A stretch of 58,858 bases of DNA from Stenotrophomonas sp. SAM-B. Its GTDB lineage: Bacteria > Pseudomonadota > Gammaproteobacteria > Xanthomonadales > Xanthomonadaceae. The notes beneath the pieces were generated by a model that worked only from the letters and a program-made list of their open reading frames with translations, ran no database searches and was not told the DNA's origin. Both the position numbers and the translations under genes were made by a program. Positions 27,278 through 44,730 of this stretch are shown piece by piece. Positions within the stretch are counted from its first letter, which is position 1. Each line of letters begins with the position of its first letter. The stretch is from assembly GCF_013387485.1 (NCBI RefSeq), contig NZ_JABBXB010000014.1:1-58858 (forward strand), read 5' to 3'.

Positions 27278-27838
27278 GTGAAGCGTTGGTACGTCGTTCA
27301 CGCCTATTCGGGCTTCGAAAAGTCGGTTGCGCAGGCTCTGCGCGATCGCATCGTGCGTGACGAGATGCAGGAGCGCTTCGGTGACGTCCTGGTCCCGACC
27401 GAGGAAGTGGTTGAGATGCGCGCCGGCCAGAAGCGCCGTTCCGAGCGCAAGTTCTTCCCGGGTTACGTGCTGGTCCAGATCGAGACCCACGAAGAAAACG
27501 GGATCCCGCGCATCGACAACGAAAGCTGGCACCTGGTCAAGGACACCTCCAAGGTGATGGGCTTCATCGGCGGCACCGCCGATCGTCCGCTGCCGATCCG
27601 TGATGAAGAGGCTGCCGCCATCCTGGACCGCGTTCAGGAAGGTGTGGAAAAGCCCCGTCCGAAGGTGCTGTTCGAGCCGGGCCAGATGGTCCGCGTCACC
27701 GAAGGTCCGTTCAACGACTTCAACGGCGTGGTCGAGGAAGTCAACTACGAGAAGAGCCGTCTGCGCGTCTCGGTGCTGATCTTCGGTCGTGCCACCCCGG
27801 TGGAGCTCGAGTTCGGCCAGGTCGAAAAGGCCGTCTGA
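27278..27838 (+). CDS. nusG: Transcription termination/antitermination protein NusG
   Basis: NusG binds RNA polymerase, raises its processivity and links it to Rho or to the ribosome. The 186-residue protein has the NGN domain (about 1-120, [19 protein letters not shown] and [10 protein letters not shown]) and a C-terminal KOW domain (about 133-186, [22 protein letters not shown]). The start is GTG behind AAGGAG. It forms a pair with secE, as in nearly all bacteria. A perfect palindrome follows the stop. Confidence 0.97.
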   Translation: MKRWYVVHAYSGFEKSVAQALRDRIVRDEMQERFGDVLVPTEEVVEMRAGQKRRSERKFFPGYVLVQIETHEENGIPRIDNESWHLVKDTSKVMGFIGGTADRPLPIRDEEAAAILDRVQEGVEKPRPKVLFEPGQMVRVTEGPFNDFNGVVEEVNYEKSRLRVSVLIFGRATPVELEFGQVEKAV

Positions 27839-27852
27839 GCCTGAGGCAGCAG

Positions 27853-27876
27853 GGTTCCGGGCGGCCGCCCGGAACC
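27853..27876. terminator. Palindrome after nusG
   Basis: A 24-bp perfect palindrome (left arm GGTTCCGGGCGG) begins 15 bases after the nusG stop. There is no U-tract, so it may be a weak or Rho-assisted terminator, or protect the 3' end. Confidence 0.5.
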
Positions 27877-27899
27877 TGAACAGCCTGCGCCCGCCAGCC

Positions 27900-27931
27900 T
27901 TGAGGCAAGCGCGGAAAAAACCTGATATAGT
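27900..27931 (+). promoter_or_regulatory. Candidate promoter of the rplK operon
   Basis: An extended -10 box, TGATATAGT (hexamer TATAGT 27926-27931), is clear. The -35 candidate TTGAGG (27900-27905) has a long 20-bp spacer, so the extended -10 probably carries the promoter. The distance to rplK leaves a leader of about 145 bases. Confidence 0.5.
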
Positions 27932-27936
27932 GCGCG

Positions 27937-28081
27937 GCTTCCTGCCAGGAAGCTGGCAAAAAGCAAGGGCCGCCGCGAGGTGGCCTTCTGCGTGAATTCA
28001 AAACGCGATGCCGGGACGCGTGATTCCCGGTCCGATGGGGAGCCTGTTGTCGTAAGGCGCTAGCACCCGGAGAGCATACTC
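27937..28081 (+). promoter_or_regulatory. rplK leader with hairpins, possible L1 site
   Basis: The leader holds the palindrome GCTTCCTGCCAGGAAGC (27937-27953) and a later hairpin CCGGGA/TCCCGG (28011-28030) followed by TCCGATGGGGAGCC. In E. coli, L1 represses this operon by binding a leader structure that imitates its 23S rRNA site; the GATGGGGAG next to a hairpin would fit, but that is inference. Confidence 0.4.
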
Positions 28082-28510
28082 ATGGCAAAGAAAGTTGTCG
28101 GTTATATCAAGCTGCAGGTGAAGGCCGGTCAGGCCAACCCCTCGCCGCCGGTCGGTCCTGCGCTGGGTCAGCGTGGCCTGAACATCATGGAATTCTGCAA
28201 GGCCTTCAATGCCGCCACGCAGAAGCTGGAGCCGGGTCTGCCGGTGCCGGTCATCATCACGGCCTACTCGGACCGTACCTTCACCTTCATCACCAAGAGC
28301 ACCCCGGCCGCCGTGCTGCTCAAGAAGGCTGCAGGCATCTCGTCGGGCTCCAAGCGCCCGAACACCGAGAAGGTGGGCAAGGTGACCCGCAAGCAGCTCG
28401 AAGAGATCGCCAAGACCAAGGAAGCAGACCTGACGGCTGCCGATCTGGATGCCGCGGTGCGCACCATCGCCGGTTCTGCCCGTTCCATGGGCCTCGTGGT
28501 AGAGGGTTAA
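28082..28510 (+). CDS. rplK: 50S ribosomal protein L11
   Basis: L11 binds the GTPase-associated region of 23S rRNA and is needed for the RelA response. The 142-residue protein has the normal length. The N-terminal domain shows [34 protein letters not shown], with the proline-rich hinge, and the C-terminal domain the rRNA-binding [23 protein letters not shown] ribosome site precedes the ATG. The rplA start is four bases after the stop. Confidence 0.98.
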   Translation: MAKKVVGYIKLQVKAGQANPSPPVGPALGQRGLNIMEFCKAFNAATQKLEPGLPVPVIITAYSDRTFTFITKSTPAAVLLKKAAGISSGSKRPNTEKVGKVTRKQLEEIAKTKEADLTAADLDAAVRTIAGSARSMGLVVEG

Positions 28511-28514
28511 GAAG

Positions 28515-29213
28515 ATGGCACAGACCAAGCGTGAGAAGGCCATCAAGGCCGCCGTCGTCCCGGGCAAGGCATATGCCTTCGAGGACGCCATCAAGATCCT
28601 GAAGACCGCTACCAAGGCCAAGTTCGTCGAGTCCTTCGACGTCGCTGTGCGCCTGGGCGTGGACGCCAAGAAGTCCGACCAGCAGGTGCGCGGTTCCACC
28701 GTGCTGCCGTCCGGTACCGGCAAGAGCGTGCGCGTTGCCGTCTTCGCACCGGCCGGTGCCAAGGCTGACGAAGCCCTGGCCGCTGGCGCCGAAGCCGTGG
28801 GCATGGACGACCTGGCCGAGAAGATGCAGGCCGGCGATCTGAACTACGACGTCGTCATCGCGACCCCGGACGCCATGCGCGTCGTGGGCAAGCTGGGCAC
28901 CGTGCTCGGCCCGCGCGGCCTGATGCCGAACCCGAAGGTCGGCACCGTGTCGGCCAACCCGGGCGAAGCCGTCAAGAATGCCAAGTCGGGTCAGGTGCGT
29001 TACCGCACTGACAAGGCCGGCATCATCCATTGCACCATCGGCAAGGCCGACTTCGCCGAAGACGCGCTGAAGTTGAACCTGCAGGCGCTGCTGATGGATC
29101 TGGTCAAGGCCAAGCCGGCCACCTCGAAGGGCACCTACCTGCAGAAGGTTTCGGTCAGCTCGACGATGGGCCCGGGCGTGACCATCGACCAGTCCTCGCT
29201 GTCGCTGAAGTAA
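28515..29213 (+). CDS. rplA: 50S ribosomal protein L1
   Basis: L1 forms the mobile stalk near the E site and in E. coli represses translation of its own L11 operon. The 232-residue protein has the normal length, with [37 protein letters not shown] (the RNA-binding loop) and the C-terminal [17 protein letters not shown] strong hairpin follows the stop and divides this pair from rplJ-rplL. Confidence 0.98.
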   Translation: MAQTKREKAIKAAVVPGKAYAFEDAIKILKTATKAKFVESFDVAVRLGVDAKKSDQQVRGSTVLPSGTGKSVRVAVFAPAGAKADEALAAGAEAVGMDDLAEKMQAGDLNYDVVIATPDAMRVVGKLGTVLGPRGLMPNPKVGTVSANPGEAVKNAKSGQVRYRTDKAGIIHCTIGKADFAEDALKLNLQALLMDLVKAKPATSKGTYLQKVSVSSTMGPGVTIDQSSLSLK

Positions 29214-29222
29214 TCGTTTCAA

Positions 29223-29252
29223 GCGGGTACCGGGCCCCGGTCCGGTACCCGC
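29223..29252 (+). terminator. Hairpin after rplA
   Basis: GCGGGTACCGG pairs perfectly with CCGGTACCCGC around a short GC-rich loop, then GATATTTG. It lies 10 bases after the rplA stop and may end or thin transcription before rplJ. Confidence 0.55.
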
Positions 29253-29600
29253 GATATTTGAAGGCAATCCGAGTGGGGCTCGCCCTGCGGAGATAGCCGT
29301 CAAAGACCGCAGGCGCGGTCAGTACATACCGGCGACGGGCAGGGATGCTCGCATTGGCAGGGAGTCGCCGCCGGCGCAGTACCGAACGCTTAATCGATTC
29401 CTTCGGGAATCACCCTGCGTAGATGGTGCCCTTCTGGAGTTTTTCTGGTTTACGCACGTCTGGGTTCTCCCAGGTTGGCCATCCAGGTCTAGAACGGCCC
29501 ACCCTTGGAACATCACCTGATGTTCCCGGCGTCCAGGACGGATGCCGCCCAGGACCGCACACGGCAGGAGCCGTAAGCGGAGTTCAATTGGAGGAGTGCA
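29253..29600 (+). promoter_or_regulatory. Long rplJ leader
   Basis: About 350 bases without a gene precede rplJ. A small hairpin GATTCC-TTCG-GGAATC lies at 29395-29410, and a T-rich GAGTTTTTCTGG near 29437. In many bacteria the L10-L12 complex binds such a leader and represses rplJL; a leader of this length in this place fits that, but I cannot point to the binding bases, and no clear promoter hexamers are seen. Confidence 0.5.
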
Positions 29601-30134
29601 ATGGCTCTCAATCTGTCCCAGAAGCAAGAAGTAGTCGCCGAGCTGGCAGACGTCGCCGCCAAGGCCCACTCCTTGATCGCAGCCGAATACGCTGGCACCA
29701 CGGTCTCCCAGATGACCGCGATGCGCAAGCAGGCACGCGAAACCGGCGTTTTCTTGAAAGTTGTCAAGAACACGCTGGCGGCACGTGCAGTGGAAGGTAC
29801 CGAATACGAATGCGCCAAAGACGCACTCGTCGGTCCGCTGCTGTACGCGTTCTCGCTCGAGGAGCCCGGCGCAGCCGGTCGCCTGATCAAGGATTTTGCC
29901 AAGACCAACGACAAGCTGCAGGCAAAGGTCGTGGCCATCGGCGGGGAACTGTTCCCGGCTGGCCATGTCGACGTGCTGGCCTCGCTGCCGACCCGTGATC
30001 AGGCCCTGGCCATGCTGGCCCGCGTCCTGGCCGAGCCGGTCACGATGTTCGCCCGTGCCGTCAAGGCCGTGGCCGACAAGCAGGGTGGCGGTGAAACCGC
30101 TGACGCTGCCGAGCCGGTCGCCGAAACCGCCTGA
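29601..30134 (+). CDS. rplJ: 50S ribosomal protein L10
   Basis: L10 is the base of the L12 stalk. The 177 residues include the rRNA-binding domain with [36 protein letters not shown] (about 34-69 here) and the C-terminal helix that holds L12 dimers, plus an acidic Ala-rich tail ([16 protein letters not shown]). GGAGGAG precedes the ATG, a strong ribosome site. The gene is 62 bases before rplL. Confidence 0.97.
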   Translation: MALNLSQKQEVVAELADVAAKAHSLIAAEYAGTTVSQMTAMRKQARETGVFLKVVKNTLAARAVEGTEYECAKDALVGPLLYAFSLEEPGAAGRLIKDFAKTNDKLQAKVVAIGGELFPAGHVDVLASLPTRDQALAMLARVLAEPVTMFARAVKAVADKQGGGETADAAEPVAETA

Positions 30135-30196
30135 GTCGACGTTTCCGTGGTTCCGAACGGAACCTCAACCCAGAAAATTATCCAAAGGTAATCAAA

Positions 30197-30565
30197 ATGT
30201 CCCTTACCAACGAACAGATCGTCGACGCCATCGCCGAGAAGTCCCTGATGGAAGTGATGGAGCTGGTCAAGGCCATCGAAGAGAAGTTCGGCGTCTCCGC
30301 CGCTGCTCCGGTCGCCGCAGCTGCTGCTGCTGGCCCGGCTGCCGCTGTTGAAGAGCAGACCGAATTCGACGTCATCCTGAAGTCGGCCGGCGACAAGAAG
30401 GTCGAAGTCATCAAGGCTGTCCGCGCCATCACCGGCCTGGGCCTGAAGGAAGCGAAGGATCTGGCTGAAGCCGGCGGCATGATCAAGGAAGCCGCTTCGA
30501 AGGACGACGCTGCCAAGTTCAAGAAGGACCTGGAAGCTGCTGGCGCGACTGTCGAAGTCAAGTAA
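30197..30565 (+). CDS. rplL: 50S ribosomal protein L7/L12
   Basis: L7/L12 recruits translational GTPases. The 122-residue acidic protein has the N-terminal dimer domain (about 1-35), an Ala-rich hinge ([20 protein letters not shown]) and the C-terminal factor-binding domain [18 protein letters not shown] with [15 protein letters not shown]. It has normal length. A GC-rich hairpin and a long leader separate it from rpoB. Confidence 0.98.
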   Translation: MSLTNEQIVDAIAEKSLMEVMELVKAIEEKFGVSAAAPVAAAAAAGPAAAVEEQTEFDVILKSAGDKKVEVIKAVRAITGLGLKEAKDLAEAGGMIKEAASKDDAAKFKKDLEAAGATVEVK

Positions 30566-30607
30566 GCAGTTCCTTGCCTCGCCATCGAATCACGGCGATG
30601 CAGCCAA

Positions 30608-30631
30608 GGCTGGGGGCGTAAGCCCCCGGCC
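30608..30631 (+). terminator. Attenuator-like hairpin between rplL and rpoB
   Basis: GGCTGGGGGC pairs with GCCCCCGGCC (one wobble) around GTAA, then TTTGGTCGTTT. It lies 43 bases after rplL, where E. coli has a partial terminator that lowers rpoBC relative to rplJL; the same role is inferred. Confidence 0.6.
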
Positions 30632-30742
30632 TTTGGTCGTTTCACGCAACACCCGAAATACGAGCCCAACACGGGCTGCGGTCATCCCCGGTCACAGTGG
30701 CGCCCAGGCGCGCGGGCAGGGGAGTGGATGCAGACGAGTTGG

Positions 30743-30801
30743 CAGTTGGAAGTAGCGGGAGAAGGCGTGCTGGTGCCGGCAATACCAGCGACTTCCAACT
30801 G
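30743..30801 (+). promoter_or_regulatory. Long-range inverted repeat in the rpoB leader
   Basis: CAGTTGGAAGT (30743-30753) is exactly complementary to ACTTCCAACTG (30791-30801). The 37 bases between them contain a second inverted repeat, GCTGGT/ACCAGC, so a stacked hairpin ends 60 bases before the rpoB start. A place for RNase processing (as RNase III in E. coli) or autoregulation is possible. Confidence 0.55.
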
Positions 30802-30861
30802 ACAATTTCAGTTTCCCCTCGGGTCGTGGACGCACGATCCGCACAGCCAAGGTGATACCTC

Positions 30862-35016
<4,155 letters not shown>

Positions 35017-35105
35017 TTGTGCAGGCGCGGCTGCCCCGGCAGCCGCGCCGCCGGATCTGAACCGACAGCCCCATCGACAAGATTTCCTCCTTTCGGAGAA
35101 ACACC

Positions 35106-39353
<4,248 letters not shown>

Positions 39354-39359
39354 TACGCA

Positions 39360-39379
39360 GTCCCGGCTTCGGCCGGGAC
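39360..39379 (+). terminator. Hairpin after rpoC
   Basis: GTCCCGGC-TTCG-GCCGGGAC is a perfect 8-bp stem with a stable UUCG loop, seven bases after the rpoC stop, but with no U-tract. Two further inverted repeats (CCGGCCA/TGGCCGG at 39435-39449; GCCGGTC/GACCGGC at 39476-39497) lie downstream. Confidence 0.5.
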
Positions 39380-39575
39380 CGCGGTAGGGCAGGGCGCCGA
39401 CTCCGGTCGGCCCCTTCCCGGCAAATCGACGGCACCGGCCACTGGCCGGATGCCTGCCGATGAGGTAGGATGCCCGCCGGTCTTTCAACGGACCGGCTTG
39501 ACAACCTGAACGGGGGGCATGGAAAAGGCTCCCCTGTAACGGCCCGGGATCAGGGCTGGCTTGGCGCGTGCGCAT

Positions 39576-39605
39576 TTGACTGCGTTTTCGCCGGGTTGCT
39601 ACAAT
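39576..39605 (+). promoter_or_regulatory. Promoter of the str operon (rpsL)
   Basis: TTGACT (39576-39581), an 18-bp spacer and TACAAT (39600-39605) give a near-consensus promoter. The start should be near 39612, leaving an 86-base leader with a hairpin AGCAGGC/GCCTGCT (39616-39638). Confidence 0.8.
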
Positions 39606-39697
39606 CGTCTGTCTCAGCAGGCCGGTCTTTCGCCTGCTCGCACATTTCCGCATTCATGGCCAGTCTTTTCATTGGCCTCTCTCAGAAGAACATACTG

Positions 39698-40072
39698 ATG
39701 GCGACGATCAATCAGCTTGTCCGCAAGCCGCGGCAGGCAACCACTTATAAGAGTGCCTCTCCGGCTCTCGATAAGTGCCCCCAGCGCCGTGGTGTCTGCA
39801 CGCGCGTGTACACCACCACTCCGAAGAAGCCGAACTCGGCGCTTCGCAAGGTTGCCAAGGTTCGCCTGACCAACCAGGAAGAAGTGATTAGCTACATCGG
39901 CGGCGAAGGTCACAACCTGCAGGAACACTCCGTGGTCCTGATCCGTGGCGGCCGCGTCAAGGATCTGCCGGGTGTGCGTTACCACACCGTGCGTGGCTCG
40001 CTGGACGCCTCCGGCGTTGCCAAGCGTCGCCAGGGCCGTTCCAAGTACGGCGCCAAGCGTCCGAAGAGCTAA
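39698..40072 (+). CDS. rpsL: 30S ribosomal protein S12
   Basis: S12 shapes the decoding centre. The 124-residue protein is full length. The streptomycin-resistance positions are wild type: the Lys of [13 protein letters not shown] (E. coli Lys42) and the Lys of [14 protein letters not shown] (Lys87). The frame is open for a further 76 codons upstream, but the ATG at 39698 gives the universal [12 protein letters not shown] start. S7 follows after 12 bases. Confidence 0.98.
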   Translation: MATINQLVRKPRQATTYKSASPALDKCPQRRGVCTRVYTTTPKKPNSALRKVAKVRLTNQEEVISYIGGEGHNLQEHSVVLIRGGRVKDLPGVRYHTVRGSLDASGVAKRRQGRSKYGAKRPKS

Positions 40073-40084
40073 GGGAAAGTACAC

Positions 40085-40552
40085 ATGTCTCGTAAAGGTA
40101 ATACGCCGCAGCGCTCTGTCCTGCCGGATCCGAAGCACGGAAGTGAAACCATCGCTCGTTTCATCAATATGGTGATGCTGAGCGGCAAGAAGTCGGTCGC
40201 TGAAAAGATCGTCTACGGTGCCATGGACGTGATCGGCGAAAAGAACCCGAATTCCGTCGAGCTGGTTCAGAAGGCTCTGGAAAACGTGGCTCCGTCGGTC
40301 GAAGTCAAGTCCCGCCGTGTCGGTGGTGCGACCTACCAGGTGCCGGTCGAAGTGCGTTCGTCGCGCAAGATGGCCCTGGCCATGCGTTGGCTGATCGACT
40401 CGGCTCGCAAGCGTGGTGAGAACACCATGCCGAAGAAGCTGGCTGCCGAACTGCTGGACGCCTCGGAAAATCGTGGTGGCGCCATCAAGAAGCGCGAAGA
40501 AACCCACCGCATGGCCGAAGCCAACAAGGCATTCGCCCACTACCGCTGGTGA
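40085..40552 (+). CDS. rpsG: 30S ribosomal protein S7
   Basis: S7 starts assembly of the 30S head and in E. coli regulates the str operon. The 155 residues are the normal length, with [44 protein letters not shown] and the C-terminal [18 protein letters not shown]. The 12-base gap to rpsL is too short for the E. coli type of S7 target between the two genes. Two hairpins separate it from fusA. Confidence 0.98.
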   Translation: MSRKGNTPQRSVLPDPKHGSETIARFINMVMLSGKKSVAEKIVYGAMDVIGEKNPNSVELVQKALENVAPSVEVKSRRVGGATYQVPVEVRSSRKMALAMRWLIDSARKRGENTMPKKLAAELLDASENRGGAIKKREETHRMAEANKAFAHYRW

Positions 40553-40578
40553 GTTTGACGGCCTTGCAAAACAGGCAC

Positions 40579-40650
40579 GGCAGCACCATCTAGGTGCTGC
40601 CCCGCGGCACCTGGGGTGTCGCGCCAATCCGAAGGCCGCCGAAAGGCGGC
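40579..40650 (+). promoter_or_regulatory. Two hairpins between rpsG and fusA
   Basis: GGCAGCACC-ATCTA-GGTGCTGCC (40579-40601) is a perfect 9-bp stem, and GCCGCC-GAAA-GGCGGC (40635-40650) a perfect 6-bp stem with a GAAA tetraloop. Neither has a U-tract. They may adjust the ratio of EF-G to S7 or be processing sites. Confidence 0.55.
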
Positions 40651-40688
40651 GTTCGGCCATCCGAATTCCAAGAAATCGAGAGGCTCCC

Positions 40689-42830
40689 GTGGCCCGCACC
40701 ACTCCCATCGAGCGTTACCGCAATTTCGGCATCATGGCCCACATCGATGCCGGCAAGACCACCACGTCCGAGCGCATCCTGTTCTACACCGGCAAGAGCC
40801 ACAAGATCGGTGAAGTGCATGACGGCGCTGCCACCATGGACTGGATGGAGCAGGAGCAGGAGCGTGGCATCACGATCCAGTCCGCTGCCACCACTGCGTT
40901 CTGGAAGGGCATGGACAAGTCCCTGCCGGAGCACCGCTTCAACATCATCGACACCCCCGGACACGTCGACTTCACCATCGAAGTGGAGCGCTCGCTGCGC
41001 GTGCTCGACGGTGCCGTCTTCGTGCTGTGCGCCGTCGGTGGCGTGCAGCCGCAGTCGGAAACCGTGTGGCGCCAGGCCAACCGTTACAAGGTGCCGCGCA
41101 TCGCGTTCGTCAACAAGATGGACCGCACCGGCGCGAACTTCACCAAGGTCGTTGGCCAGCTGAAGGCCAAGCTGGGTGCCGTCGCGGTGCCGATGCAGCT
41201 GCCGATCGGCGCCGAAGACAACTTCAAGGGCGTGGTCGACCTGATCAAGATGAAGGCCATCCATTGGGATGAAGCCTCGCAGGGCATGAAGTTCGAGTAC
41301 CTGGAAATCCCGGCGGACATGCAGGCGGAGGCCGAAGAGGCCCGCACCTACATGATCGAAGCCGCGGCTGAAGCCAGCGAAGAGCTGATGGAAAAGTACC
41401 TGGGCGGCGAAGAGCTGACCGAGGCCGAGATCGTCGAAGCCCTGCGCGTGCGCACCCTGGCCACCGACATCGTGCCGATGTACTGCGGCTCGGCGTTCAA
41501 GAACAAGGGCGTGCAGGCCATGCTGGACGGCGTGGTGCAGCTGCTGCCGTCGCCGATCGACGTCCCGGACGTGACCGGTACCGACGTGGACGATGAAACC
41601 ATCGCCCTGAGCCGCAAGTCCGATGACAAGGCACCGTTCTCGGCGCTGGCCTTCAAGATCATCACCGACCCGTTCGTCGGCGCGCTGACCTTCTTCCGTG
41701 TCTACTCGGGCACGCTGAATGCCGGCGACCAGCTGCTGAACTCGGTGAAGGGCAAGAAGGAGCGCATCGGCCGCATCCTGCAGATGCATTCCAACGATCG
41801 CGAAGAGATCAAGGAAGTGCTGGCCGGTGACATCGCCGCGGCGGTGGGTCTGAAGGACACCACCACCGGTGACACCCTGTGCTCGCAGGACCACCCGATC
41901 ATCCTGGAGCGCATGGTGTTCCCGGAGCCGGTCATCTCGATGGCCGTCGAACCGAAGACCAAGTCCGACCAGGAAAAGATGGGTCTGGCCCTCGGCCGTC
42001 TGGCCCAGGAAGATCCGTCGTTCCGCGTCAAGACCGACGAAGAATCCGGCCAGACCATCATCTCGGGCATGGGCGAGCTGCACCTGGACATCATCGTGGA
42101 TCGCATGAAGCGCGAGTTCAACGTTGAAGCCAACGTCGGCAAGCCGCAGGTTGCGTACCGCGAAACCATCCAGGCCGCGGACGTCAAGTCGGACTACAAG
42201 CACGCCAAGCAGTCCGGTGGTAAGGGTCAGTACGGTCACGTCGTGATCGAGCTGTCGCCGATCACCGCCGAAGATCGTGCCGACCCGAAGATCGGGCCGC
42301 TGATCAAGGACGACTTCCTGTTCATCAACGACATCACCGGTGGCGTGATTCCGAAGGAATTCATTCCGTCGATCGAAAAGGGCCTGCGCGAAACCATCAC
42401 CAGCGGTCCGCTGGCGGGCTTCCCGGTCGTGGACGTCAAGGTCAAGCTGGTGTTCGGCTCGTACCACGACGTCGACTCCTCGGAAATGGCGTTCAAGCTG
42501 GCCGCCTCGATGGCCTTCAAGCAGGGCTTCTCCAAGGCCAAGCCGGTCCTGCTGGAGCCGATCATGAAGGTCGAGATCGTGACCCCGAGCGACTATCAGG
42601 GTGACGTGATGGGCGACGTCAGCCGTCGTCGCGGCATGCTGCAGGGTTCGAGCGTGACCGGTGACGGTTCGGCTGAAATCATCAATGCGATGATTCCGCT
42701 GGGTGAAATGTTCGGCTACGCGACCTCGCTGCGTTCGCAGACCCAGGGTCGTGCAACGTTCACGATGGAATTCGACCATTACGAGCCGGCTCCGTCGAAC
42801 ATCGCCGAATCCGTGGTCAAGAAGTCCTGA
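40689..42830 (+). CDS. fusA: Elongation factor G
   Basis: EF-G moves tRNA and mRNA through the ribosome with GTP and, with RRF, splits ribosomes. The 713-residue protein starts with GTG behind GAGAGG. Motifs are G1 AHIDAGKT, the switch EQERGITI, G3 DTPGHVDFT and G4 NKMD. Domain IV shows [12 protein letters not shown] and the C-terminal domain [22 protein letters not shown]. The frame is open upstream into rpsG, but that has no domain support. tuf follows after 53 bases. Confidence 0.98.
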   Translation: MARTTPIERYRNFGIMAHIDAGKTTTSERILFYTGKSHKIGEVHDGAATMDWMEQEQERGITIQSAATTAFWKGMDKSLPEHRFNIIDTPGHVDFTIEVERSLRVLDGAVFVLCAVGGVQPQSETVWRQANRYKVPRIAFVNKMDRTGANFTKVVGQLKAKLGAVAVPMQLPIGAEDNFKGVVDLIKMKAIHWDEASQGMKFEYLEIPADMQAEAEEARTYMIEAAAEASEELMEKYLGGEELTEAEIVEALRVRTLATDIVPMYCGSAFKNKGVQAMLDGVVQLLPSPIDVPDVTGTDVDDETIALSRKSDDKAPFSALAFKIITDPFVGALTFFRVYSGTLNAGDQLLNSVKGKKERIGRILQMHSNDREEIKEVLAGDIAAAVGLKDTTTGDTLCSQDHPIILERMVFPEPVISMAVEPKTKSDQEKMGLALGRLAQEDPSFRVKTDEESGQTIISGMGELHLDIIVDRMKREFNVEANVGKPQVAYRETIQAADVKSDYKHAKQSGGKGQYGHVVIELSPITAEDRADPKIGPLIKDDFLFINDITGGVIPKEFIPSIEKGLRETITSGPLAGFPVVDVKVKLVFGSYHDVDSSEMAFKLAASMAFKQGFSKAKPVLLEPIMKVEIVTPSDYQGDVMGDVSRRRGMLQGSSVTGDGSAEIINAMIPLGEMFGYATSLRSQTQGRATFTMEFDHYEPAPSNIAESVVKKS

Positions 42831-42883
42831 GCATAAGCTCAGGACTCCACCTCATTCTTTTCTGATATCCAAGGTATACAACA

Positions 42884-44074
42884 ATGGCAAAGGGTAAGTT
42901 CGAGCGCACCAAGCCGCACGTCAACGTCGGCACCATCGGTCACGTCGATCACGGCAAGACCACGCTGACCGCTGCACTGACCAAGATCGGTGCCGAGCGC
43001 TTCGGTGGCGAGTTCAAGGATTACTCCTCGATCGACGCCGCGCCGGAAGAAAAGGCACGTGGCATCACGATCTCGACCGCACACGTCGAATACGAATCCA
43101 CCGAACGTCACTACGCCCACGTCGATTGCCCGGGCCATGCTGACTACGTCAAGAACATGATCACCGGTGCTGCCCAGATGGACGGCGCGATCCTGGTCTG
43201 TTCGGCTGCTGACGGCCCGATGCCGCAGACCCGTGAGCACATCCTGCTCTCGCGTCAGGTCGGCGTGCCGTACATCGTCGTCTTCCTGAACAAGGCAGAC
43301 ATGGTCGATGACGCCGAGCTGCTGGAACTGGTTGAAATGGAAGTCCGCGAGCTGCTGAGCAAGTACGACTTCCCGGGCGACGACACCCCGATCATCTCGG
43401 GTTCGGCCCGCCTGGCGCTGGAAGGCGACCAGAGCGAGATCGGCGTGCCGGCCGTGATCAAGCTGGTCGAGGCTCTCGACAGCTGGATCCCGACCCCGGA
43501 ACGCGACATCGACAAGCCGTTCCTGATGCCGGTGGAAGACGTGTTCTCGATCTCGGGCCGCGGCACCGTGGTGACCGGTCGTATCGAGCGCGGCGTGATC
43601 AAGGTCGGCGAAGAAATCGAAATCGTCGGTATCCGTCCGGTCCAGAAGACCACCGTCACCGGCGTGGAAATGTTCCGCAAGCTGCTCGACCAGGGTCAGG
43701 CAGGCGACAACGCCGGTCTGCTGCTGCGCGGCACCAAGCGTGACGACGTCGAGCGTGGCCAGGTCCTGGCCAAGCCGGGTTCGATCAAGCCGCACACCAC
43801 CTTCGACGCCGAAGTGTACGTGCTGTCCAAGGATGAAGGCGGCCGTCACACCCCGTTCTTCAAGGGCTACCGTCCGCAGTTCTACTTCCGTACCACCGAC
43901 ATCACCGGCGCTTGCGAACTGCCGGAAGGTGTGGAAATGGTGATGCCGGGCGACAACGTGAAGATGGTTGTCACCCTGATCAACCCGGTCGCCATGGATG
44001 AAGGCCTGCGCTTCGCGATCCGCGAAGGCGGCCGTACCGTCGGCGCCGGCGTGGTCTCCAAGATCATCGCGTAA
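42884..44074 (+). CDS. tuf: Elongation factor Tu, copy 2
   Basis: The second EF-Tu gene also has 396 residues and the same GTPase motifs, with Ala190 where copy 1 has Ser. It sits in the classic str-operon place after fusA. Its 5' 150 bases carry about ten silent differences from copy 1, while the remaining 1 kb shows only a few, a pattern expected from gene conversion. The upstream region is unrelated to copy 1. A long hairpin follows the stop. Confidence 0.98.
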   Translation: MAKGKFERTKPHVNVGTIGHVDHGKTTLTAALTKIGAERFGGEFKDYSSIDAAPEEKARGITISTAHVEYESTERHYAHVDCPGHADYVKNMITGAAQMDGAILVCSAADGPMPQTREHILLSRQVGVPYIVVFLNKADMVDDAELLELVEMEVRELLSKYDFPGDDTPIISGSARLALEGDQSEIGVPAVIKLVEALDSWIPTPERDIDKPFLMPVEDVFSISGRGTVVTGRIERGVIKVGEEIEIVGIRPVQKTTVTGVEMFRKLLDQGQAGDNAGLLLRGTKRDDVERGQVLAKPGSIKPHTTFDAEVYVLSKDEGGRHTPFFKGYRPQFYFRTTDITGACELPEGVEMVMPGDNVKMVVTLINPVAMDEGLRFAIREGGRTVGAGVVSKIIA

Positions 44075-44090
44075 TCTGCTAGAATCTGCG

Positions 44091-44120
44091 CCCCGATGTT
44101 GCCTGGGTAGGGCATCGGGG
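44091..44120 (+). terminator. Hairpin after the second tuf gene
   Basis: CCCCGATG pairs with CATCGGGG, with an inner GCC/GGC pairing. It begins 17 bases after the tuf stop and is followed by TGTAACCAAACG, without a U-tract. Confidence 0.55.
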
Positions 44121-44197
44121 TGTAACCAAACGGGAAAAGAGGCGCAGGATGCTCCTCGTGTTCCCCAGACCAGGAAGGGTCGCGCCATTCAGGCTTT

Positions 44198-44243
44198 GTC
44201 AACAGTACCCCTGTTGACTGCCAACTTGTATGCGCGCTATACT
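44198..44243 (+). promoter_or_regulatory. S10-operon promoter with overlapping inverted repeat
   Basis: TTGACT (44214-44219), an 18-bp spacer and TATACT (44238-44243) form a near-consensus promoter 165 bases before rpsJ. GTCAACAG (44198-44205) and CTGTTGAC (44211-44218) form an 8-bp inverted repeat with a 5-bp centre, and its right arm covers the -35 box, as an operator would. Confidence 0.8.
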
Positions 44244-44252
44244 TTTTGTCTG

Positions 44253-44285
44253 GGCAGATCGGGAGACCGGTCTGCCTCGATTTTT
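44253..44285 (+). promoter_or_regulatory. Terminator-like hairpin in the S10 leader
   Basis: GGCAGATCGG pairs with CCGGTCTGCC (ten pairs, one G-U) around a GAGA tetraloop, then TCGATTTTT. It begins only a few bases after the expected transcription start. In E. coli, L4 controls its operon through attenuation at a leader hairpin with a U run; a similar role is inferred here. Confidence 0.6.
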
Positions 44286-44407
44286 GAGGTCTACGGAAAG
44301 ATCTTGTCGCCGCGCAGGAATGTGCGGCGTCTGCATTCAGGATATTCATGGGACAAGGCAACCCAGAGGCCTTGTCCGTCGCTCTTTTAACGAAGGAACC
44401 CACCGTC

Positions 44408-44719
44408 ATGGCGGACCAAAAGATCCGGATTCGGCTGAAGGCGTTCGATCATCGTTTGATCGACCGTTCGGCCAGCGAGATCGTAGAAACGGCAAAGCGG
44501 ACCGGCGCGCAAGTGCGTGGCCCGATCCCCCTGCCGACCAAGATCGAGCGTTACACCATTCTCGTCTCGCCGCACGTCGACAAAGACGCGCGTGACCAGT
44601 ACGAGACCCGCACGCATAAGCGCGTGCTCGATATCGTTGACCCGAACGACAAGACCGTGGACGCGCTGATGAAGCTCGAACTGGCTGCCGGCGTCGACGT
44701 TCAGATCAAGCTGACCTGA
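44408..44719 (+). CDS. rpsJ: 30S ribosomal protein S10 (NusE)
   Basis: S10 is part of the 30S head and, as NusE, joins NusB and NusG in antitermination. The 103-residue protein is full length, with the start [19 protein letters not shown] and the loop [20 protein letters not shown]. The frame is open 20 codons further upstream, but AAGGAAC before the ATG at 44408 and the family start decide for it. It opens the S10 operon. Confidence 0.98.
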   Translation: MADQKIRIRLKAFDHRLIDRSASEIVETAKRTGAQVRGPIPLPTKIERYTILVSPHVDKDARDQYETRTHKRVLDIVDPNDKTVDALMKLELAAGVDVQIKLT

Positions 44720-44730
44720 GGACTACGACC

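Noticed and set aside
39498..39503. TTGACA before rpsL as -35 box
   Set aside because: No -10 hexamer lies 16-19 bp downstream; TTGACT/TACAAT at 39576-39605 is much better.
39698..40072. Streptomycin-resistance mutation in rpsL
   Set aside because: Both key lysines are present.
44077..44085. Extended -10 TGCTAGAAT just after the second tuf gene
   Set aside because: The -35 position reads TCCAAG, a hairpin follows at once, and the promoter at 44214 already accounts for rpsJ.
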